Below, one piece after another: positions 4,570 to 9,361 of a stretch of 9,361 nucleotides of DNA; the stretch's first letter is position 1; the number at the start of each line of letters is the position of its first letter. A program made the translations under genes and the position numbers. The notes beneath the pieces were generated by a model, which did no database searches, had not been told where the DNA came from, and saw nothing but the letters and a program-made list of their open reading frames with translations. Origin of the DNA: Acidisphaera sp035272265 (GTDB taxonomy: Bacteria > Pseudomonadota > Alphaproteobacteria > Acetobacterales > Acetobacteraceae); contig DATEQV010000015.1 in the NCBI GenBank assembly GCA_035272265.1, positions 1 through 9,361 of the forward strand. The letters run 5' to 3'.

Positions 4570-5907
4570 ATGCGGAACCGACCCCGGTTCGTCATCTTGG
4601 CCGGCGCGCTGATTGCCGTCTCGCTAGGCGCGGCTGCGCTGGTCGCGTGGCCGTCCGCTCCCGCGCAGGCGCAGCGCCCGCCGTCCGGACCGCCCGCCGT
4701 CGGCGTCGTGCGCGTGCAGCGCACGCCGATCACCGAGACCAACGAATTCGTCGGCCGCATCCAGTCGACCAACCGCGTCGCCATCGTCGCGCGCGTCAAC
4801 GCGTTCCTCGACAAGCAGCTGTTCACCGAAGGTGCGGAGGTGAACGCCGGCGACCTGCTGTACGTGCTCGAGCAGGCGCCGTTCGAAGCCGACGTCCAGG
4901 CAAAGGCGGCAGCGGTCGCGCAGGCGAAGGCGCAGCTGGAGAACGCCAACATCACGCTCGGTCGCGCCGAGTCGCTGCTGCGCACACCCGCCGGCCAGCA
5001 GTCCAACGTCGACAATGCGCGCGCGACGCAGCTGTCCGACGCCGCACAGGTGATGGCCGCGCAGGCGCAGCTGACCTCATCGCAGATCAACCTCGGCTAT
5101 ACCGAGATCAAGGCGCCGATCGCCGGCAAGATCGGCCGCACCGCGGTGACCGTGGGCAATTACGTCACGGCGACCTCGGGGACGCTGACGACGATCGTCA
5201 GCCAGGACCCGATGTATGTCGTCTTCGCCGTCTCCAACCGCGCGGTGATCGATCTGCAGCGACGCTACTCCGACCAAGGCGGCCTGAATGCGCAGGTGAT
5301 CAAGCTGCGCCTGCCGGACGGGCGCATGTACAGCCAGACCGGGCGTCTGAACTTCATGGACAACTCGGTCTCCTCCAGCACCGACACGCTGATCCTGCGC
5401 GGCACGATCCCGAACCCGCCGGCCGGCACGGCGATGGTCAACAACGCGCATGTGCGCGAACTGACCGACGGCGAGTTCGTCACCGTGCTGCTGGAAGGCG
5501 TCGAGCCGGTGGAGGCGCTGACGATTCCCCGCGCGGCCGTGCTGTCCGATCAGCAGGGCAACTACGTCTTCACGGTCGACGCGCAGAACAAGGCGCAGCA
5601 GACGCGCATCACGATGGGCCAGTCCTCGCCCACCACCGCCGTGGTCACCAGCGGCCTGCAGGAAGGCCAGATGGTGGTGGTGGACGGCGTGCAGCGCGTC
5701 CGGCCCGGGATCGAGGTGATGCCGGGACCCGCCTCGCCCCAGCCCGGCGTGACGGCCGCTGACGCGACCGGCGGGGGCGGTCCGACGTCCAGTGCGGTGG
5801 ACAGCGGGACCGCCGGCAACGGATCGCCGGCCGCGCAGACCGCCACGGCAGGCAGCGGCACTGTCGGCAACGGCGCACCGGCCGGCGCAGGCAGCACCGC
5901 TCGATGA
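4570..5907 (+). CDS. RND efflux periplasmic adaptor (membrane fusion protein, AcrA/MexA type)
   Basis: A 445-residue adaptor that would bridge the inner-membrane pump and an outer-membrane channel. Residues 1-34 form a signal or anchor (RFVILAGALIAVSLGAAALV, cleavage after AQA). There is no lipobox cysteine, so unlike AcrA it is probably not a lipoprotein. The order is canonical: first lipoyl half (about 58-105, GRIQSTNRVAIVARV and GDLLYVLEQAPFEADV), coiled-coil hairpin (about 105-175, Ala/Gln-rich), second lipoyl half (YTEIKAPIAGKIGRTAVTVG, 177-196), beta-barrel (about 205-310), and membrane-proximal domain (IPRAAVLSDQQGNYVFTVD to GVQRVRPG). After residue 388 comes an unusual tail of about 55 residues made of Gly, Ala, Ser, Thr and Pro with repeated GTxGNGxPA. 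The start at 4570 is set by GAAGGAG five bases upstream; the longer open frame before it lacks adaptor character. The stop overlaps the permease start (ATGA). Confidence 0.95.
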   Translation: MRNRPRFVILAGALIAVSLGAAALVAWPSAPAQAQRPPSGPPAVGVVRVQRTPITETNEFVGRIQSTNRVAIVARVNAFLDKQLFTEGAEVNAGDLLYVLEQAPFEADVQAKAAAVAQAKAQLENANITLGRAESLLRTPAGQQSNVDNARATQLSDAAQVMAAQAQLTSSQINLGYTEIKAPIAGKIGRTAVTVGNYVTATSGTLTTIVSQDPMYVVFAVSNRAVIDLQRRYSDQGGLNAQVIKLRLPDGRMYSQTGRLNFMDNSVSSSTDTLILRGTIPNPPAGTAMVNNAHVRELTDGEFVTVLLEGVEPVEALTIPRAAVLSDQQGNYVFTVDAQNKAQQTRITMGQSSPTTAVVTSGLQEGQMVVVDGVQRVRPGIEVMPGPASPQPGVTAADATGGGGPTSSAVDSGTAGNGSPAAQTATAGSGTVGNGAPAGAGSTAR

Positions 5908-8900
5908 TCTCCGCCGTCTTCGTCGACCGGCCGCGGCTCGCGGTGGTGATCGCGATCGTGATCACCATCGCCGGCCTGCTGTCGATGGCGCGCATCCCGG
6001 TCGCGCAGTTCCCCGACATCGTGCCGCCGCAGGTCACCGTCTCCGCCACCTATCCCGGCGCCTCGGCCGAGACGGTGGAAAGCGCCGTCGCGCAGCCGAT
6101 CGAGGCGCAGGTCGTCGGCGTCGACAAGTCGATCTACATGAAATCCGTCAGCGGCAATGACGGCGGCTACACGCTGACGGTCAGCTTCCAGCTCGGCACC
6201 AACCCCGACATCAACACCGTCAACGTCAACAACCGCGTGCAGACGGCGCTGTCGCAGCTGCCGGCCGAGGTGCAGCTCGAAGGCCTCACGGTCCAGAAGA
6301 AATCCTCGTCGGTCCTGCAGTTCATCATCTTCAACAGCACCGATCCGAAGCTCGACCCGCTGTTCGTCACCAACTACGTCGTCATCAACGTGCTGGACGC
6401 GATCTCGCGCACGCCGGGCGTCGGCCAGGCGTCGCTGTTCAGCAAGCAGAACTACTCCATGCGGGTGTGGTTCGACGTCAACCGGCTGACGCAGCTGAAC
6501 CTGTCGCCGTCCGACATCGTCAACGCGATCAACGCGCAGAACGTCATCGCCCCGATCGGCCGCATCGGTGCGCGTCCGATCGCCAACGACCAGCAGTTCC
6601 AGCTGAACCTGCAGACGCAAGGCCGGCTGGTCACGCCCGAGCAGTTCGGCAACATCGTCATCCGCGCCAACCCCGACGGATCGAGCCTGCGCATCCGCGA
6701 CGTCGCGCGCATCGAGCTCGGCGCGCAGAGCATGGACAGCGAGAGCCGGATCGACGGCAACCCGGGCGTGCCGATCGGCATCTACCTGGCACCGGGCGCC
6801 AACGCCGTCGCCACCGCCCAGGCGGTCAGTGCCACGCTCGCGCGGCTGGAGCAGCGCTTCCCGCCTGCCCTGCAGGCGCAGGTCATGTACGACAGCACGA
6901 CCTTCGTCACCGACACGATCCGCGAGGTCATCAAGACGCTGATCGCCGCCTTCGTGCTGGTGGTGGTCGTCGTGTTCCTGTTCCTCGGCAGCCTGCGCGC
7001 GACGATCATCCCCACCGTCGCGGTGCCGGTCAGCCTGATCGGCGCCTTCGCCTTCCTCTCCGCCCTCGGCTACACGGCCAACACCGTCTCGCTGCTGGCC
7101 TTGGTGCTGGCGATCGGCATCGTCGTCGACGACGCGATCGTGGTGGTCGAGAACGTCGAGCGCGTGATGGAGGAGGAGCCGGAGCTCAGTCCGGCGGACG
7201 CCACCAAGAAGGCGATGCGGCAGATCACCGGGCCGGTGATCGCGATCACGCTCGTGCTGCTGTCGGTGTTCGTGCCGGTCGGCTTCATCCCCGGCCTGTC
7301 GGGCACGCTGTTCCGCCAGTTCGCGGTCACCATCAGTTGCGCCATGCTGATCTCGGCGCTGAACGCGCTGACGCTCTCGCCCGCGCTGTGCTCCGTGTTC
7401 CTGCGTCATTCCGGGCCCAAGCGCGGCATCCTGGCGCGCGTCCTGCGCGGCATCGACTGGGCACGCGACGGCTACGCGGCGATCGTTAACCGGCTGGTGC
7501 GCGTCTCGGTCCTCTCGCTGGTCGCCGTCGCCGGGTGCGCCGCGGGCGTCTGGTTCCTCTCCACCATCACGCCCACCGGCTTCCTGCCGGAGGAGGACCA
7601 GGGCGCCTACTTCACCTTCGTGCAGCTGCCGGACGGCGCCTCGGTCGCGCGCACCAGCGCGGTGTCGGCGGAGATGGAGAAGAAGATCCGCGCGTTCCCC
7701 GGCGTGGACCACGTGCTGTCGATCGTCGGATTCTCGCTGCTCGACGGCTCGCAGGAGCCGAACGCGGCGTTCATCGTCGTCAAGCTCAAGCCGTTCGCCG
7801 ACCGCGGCGGGTTCGGGACATCGGTGCAGTCGCTGATCGGACAGACCTTCGGCGCCGGCCAGCAGATCCGCTCGGCGACGATCTTCCCGGCCAACCTGCC
7901 GCCCATCATCGGCCTGTCCACCGGCGGCGGCTTCGAATACGTGCTGGAAGCGCTGCAGGGCCAAGCGCCGGCCGATATCGGCAGCGTGATGAACGGGCTG
8001 ATCGCGTCGGCGAACGCCAGCCCGCAGCTGACGCGCGTGTTCTCGACCTTCACCGCGAACAACCCGTCGATCTACATCGACATCGACCGCGAGAAGGCGC
8101 AGGCGCTGGGCCTGAACATCGGCGACATCTTCACCACGATGTCGGCGACGCTTGGCGGCATCTACGTCAACAACTTCAACCTGTTCGGGCGCACCTGGCA
8201 GGTCAACATCGAAGGCGAGGCGCGCGACCGCCGCGACCTCGAGAACATCTGGCAGATCTACATCCGCAACAACCGCAACGAGATGGTGCCGCTGCGCTCG
8301 GTCGCCAGCCTGCACGTCGTCGTCGGCCCGCAGGTCATCACCCGCTACAACAACTACCGCTCCGTGGTCATCAACGGCAGCCCGGCGCCGGGCGTGAGCT
8401 CGGGCGACGCGCTGCTGGCGATGGCGGCCGTGTCGGCGCACACGCTGCCGCCGGGCTACAGCTTCGACTGGACCGGCACCGCCTATCAGGAACAGCTCGC
8501 CGCCGGGCAGACCGGCGTGATCCTGGCTCTCGCCGTGCTGTTCGCCTACCTGTTCCTGGTCGGCCTGTACGAGAGCTGGGTGATCCCGATCCCGGTGCTG
8601 GTCTCGGTCACCGTCGGCGGCCTCGGCGCCTTCTTCGCCATCCTGATCTCCGGCCTGTCGCTCGATCTGTACGCGCAGATCGGGCTCGTGGTGCTGATCG
8701 CGCTGGCGGCGAAGAACGGCATCCTGATCGTCGAGTTCGCCAAGGACCGGCGCGAAGAAGGGATGCCGATCGTCGAGGCCGCGATCCTGGGCTCGCAGAT
8801 GCGGTTCCGCGCGGTGATGATGACCTCGGTCGCCTTCATCCTCGGCCTCGTGCCGCTGGTGTGGGCGACGGGCGCGGCGATGCTCAGCCGGCGCGGCGTC

Positions 8901-9059
8901 GGCACCGCCGTGTTCGGCGGCATGATCTTCGCCAGCTCGCTCGGCATCTTTGTCATCCCGATGCTGTACGTCACGTTCCAGACGATGCGCGAGCGCATCA
9001 AGGCCCGCTTCGGCCGCCGCGCCCCGGTGCGCGAGGTGACCCACGCGGGCGAGGACTGA
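5904..9059 (+). CDS. RND multidrug efflux permease, HAE1 family (AcrB type)
   Basis: A 1051-residue inner-membrane proton/drug antiporter, full length for the family. It shows the duplicated plan of two sets of six membrane helices, each with a large periplasmic loop after the first helix. Visible landmarks: first helix (about 12-28) followed by IPVAQFPDIVPPQVTVSATY; helix 4 LALVLAIGIVVDDAIVVVEN with the proton-relay Asp409 and Asp410 (AcrB 407/408); helix 10 IGLVVLIALAAKNGILIVEF with Lys937 (AcrB Lys940); and helix 11 preceded by MRFR with Arg969 (AcrB Arg971). The porter-domain segments GFSLLDGSQEPNAAFIVVKL and FDWTGTAYQEQLAAGQ are typical of HAE1 pumps and unlike the metal-exporting HME group. 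Translation is coupled to the adaptor through ATGA. It should form the trimeric pump of a tripartite complex, yet no outer-membrane factor follows in the window, so it probably uses one encoded elsewhere. Drug specificity cannot be read from sequence. Confidence 0.97.
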   Translation: MISAVFVDRPRLAVVIAIVITIAGLLSMARIPVAQFPDIVPPQVTVSATYPGASAETVESAVAQPIEAQVVGVDKSIYMKSVSGNDGGYTLTVSFQLGTNPDINTVNVNNRVQTALSQLPAEVQLEGLTVQKKSSSVLQFIIFNSTDPKLDPLFVTNYVVINVLDAISRTPGVGQASLFSKQNYSMRVWFDVNRLTQLNLSPSDIVNAINAQNVIAPIGRIGARPIANDQQFQLNLQTQGRLVTPEQFGNIVIRANPDGSSLRIRDVARIELGAQSMDSESRIDGNPGVPIGIYLAPGANAVATAQAVSATLARLEQRFPPALQAQVMYDSTTFVTDTIREVIKTLIAAFVLVVVVVFLFLGSLRATIIPTVAVPVSLIGAFAFLSALGYTANTVSLLALVLAIGIVVDDAIVVVENVERVMEEEPELSPADATKKAMRQITGPVIAITLVLLSVFVPVGFIPGLSGTLFRQFAVTISCAMLISALNALTLSPALCSVFLRHSGPKRGILARVLRGIDWARDGYAAIVNRLVRVSVLSLVAVAGCAAGVWFLSTITPTGFLPEEDQGAYFTFVQLPDGASVARTSAVSAEMEKKIRAFPGVDHVLSIVGFSLLDGSQEPNAAFIVVKLKPFADRGGFGTSVQSLIGQTFGAGQQIRSATIFPANLPPIIGLSTGGGFEYVLEALQGQAPADIGSVMNGLIASANASPQLTRVFSTFTANNPSIYIDIDREKAQALGLNIGDIFTTMSATLGGIYVNNFNLFGRTWQVNIEGEARDRRDLENIWQIYIRNNRNEMVPLRSVASLHVVVGPQVITRYNNYRSVVINGSPAPGVSSGDALLAMAAVSAHTLPPGYSFDWTGTAYQEQLAAGQTGVILALAVLFAYLFLVGLYESWVIPIPVLVSVTVGGLGAFFAILISGLSLDLYAQIGLVVLIALAAKNGILIVEFAKDRREEGMPIVEAAILGSQMRFRAVMMTSVAFILGLVPLVWATGAAMLSRRGVGTAVFGGMIFASSLGIFVIPMLYVTFQTMRERIKARFGRRAPVREVTHAGED

Positions 9060-9361
9060 GAGGCTGAAAATGTATCGGCGGTTGAGGTGAGTTCGCTGAA
9101 TCGTGTTTTGGTAGGACCGACGCGCGAGATGCTGGGACGCTCCTATGGCCGGAGCTGGGGGCTTGTGGCGCGAGGTATCTCACGTTGATCCGGGTTCAAG
9201 CCGGCATTGTCAGCCACGAAAGCGATCGGGAACCCGAAGAGTTGCGATCGCACGACGTATCCGGACGATTGGATCAAGCTTTGTGTGGGACTGTATGGCT
9301 CCGGCGCTGGCGCGGTCGCGTCTGGCGGGGGTTCAACCCGCCGCCAGGCGCCAGCCGCACA
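9060..9361. other. Downstream region without a recognised gene
   Basis: After the permease stop the base composition becomes less biased and no frame has protein-family character. A minus-strand frame (roughly 9335 down to about 9140) reads LFGFPIAFVADNAGLNPDQR, but it has no ATG start, ribosome site or recognisable homologue. An ATG at 9294 on the plus strand opens a short frame off the right edge, too short to judge. A small dyad GCTCC-TATGGCC-GGAGC lies at about 9139-9155, without a T-run. I see no outer-membrane channel gene beginning here. Confidence 0.5.
9306..9355. repeat. Nested inverted-repeat structure at the right edge
   Basis: Outer arms GCTGGCGC (9306-9313) and GCGCCAGC (9348-9355) are perfect 8-bp complements. 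Inside, CTGGCGG (9322-9328) pairs with CCGCCAG (9341-9347), and GGGTT (9329-9333) pairs with AACCC (9335-9339) around a single C, with one unpaired G. The two stems abut on the 3' side, so the whole could fold as one long stem with an 8-base bulge. There is no T-run, so a simple terminator is not shown. It could be a dispersed intergenic repeat, a leader structure, or chance in GC-rich DNA. Confidence 0.45.

Noticed and set aside
4404..5090. In-frame upstream extension of the lyase reading frame on the minus strand
   Set aside because: It would overlap the adaptor gene antisense. Homology begins at VDVTEVGPRDG, and a strong GGGAGGG site precedes the ATG at 4403.
2353..5762. Long plus-strand frames across the CoA-transferase, lyase and adaptor genes
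   Set aside because: They are Arg/His/Gln-rich shadows of the minus-strand enzymes and an off-frame reading of the adaptor, with no family resemblance.
5562..9044. A 1160-codon open frame on the minus strand opposite the RND permease and the adaptor end
   Set aside because: Its composition is dominated by Arg, Asp, His, Gln and Ala with no domain character. It is the expected antisense shadow of a GC-rich gene with G/C-ending codons. The plus-strand frame here is an unmistakable AcrB-type permease.
9325..9345. GGGTTCAACCC, which looks like a tRNA T-loop
   Set aside because: The flanking bases do not form a T-stem of five pairs around a seven-base loop. No D-arm, anticodon arm or acceptor pairing is present, and the sequence fits the nested hairpin better.
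1..9361. CRISPR array, phage genes, toxin-antitoxin pair or other defence system
   Set aside because: No regularly spaced repeats and no genes of these families were seen. The only mobile signal is the IS-like end at the left edge.

Overview
The window is GC-rich DNA with strong G/C bias at third codon positions, which leaves long open antisense frames opposite the real genes. The gene types suggest an alphaproteobacterium, and my best guess is the Acetobacteraceae. That guess rests on the style of two proteins: a type-I-secretion-like protein ending in LSQLEQHSLIL, and a small exported protein with the motif HVPGVGQSEP. It is recollection of family style, not a database match.

Layout, left to right. 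Positions 1-140 look like one end of an IS66-type insertion sequence: the first 21 codons of a probable transposase on the minus strand and a GTAAGC-type terminus at 140. A short gap with a strong hairpin (148-171) separates it from a minus-strand gene (168-869) for a 233-residue repeat-like protein with a type I secretion-style C-terminus. Positions 870-1568 hold no convincing gene. They contain GTAAC-type palindromes, a 16-bp perfect tandem duplication, and a decayed copy of about 74 bp of the 3' end of the CoA-transferase gene found 1.2 kb downstream. Positions 1569-2156 (plus) encode a small exported protein with two helical-repeat-like units.

Positions 2269-4403 (minus) hold a two-gene operon: an HMG-CoA lyase family enzyme followed, with a 4-base ATGA overlap, by a class III CoA-transferase. 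The natural reading is that the transferase activates a branched or hydroxy dicarboxylic acid to its CoA thioester and the lyase cleaves it, releasing acetyl-CoA or a similar product. The substrate is not fixed by sequence.

A 166-bp divergent intergenic region with an imperfect inverted repeat separates this operon from a plus-strand operon (4570-9059) for an RND multidrug-type exporter: a periplasmic adaptor with an unusual Gly/Ala/Ser/Thr tail, then a full-length HAE1-family permease, again with an ATGA overlap. No outer-membrane channel and no regulator gene lie within the window. The last 300 bases hold no recognised gene, but end in a nested hairpin structure.

Most of the window is ordinary metabolism and efflux. 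I found no sign of a new defence system, CRISPR array, prophage or RNA gene. The observations most worth checking are the intergenic CoA-transferase relic, the IS terminus beside the hairpin, and the substrate of the lyase/transferase pair.
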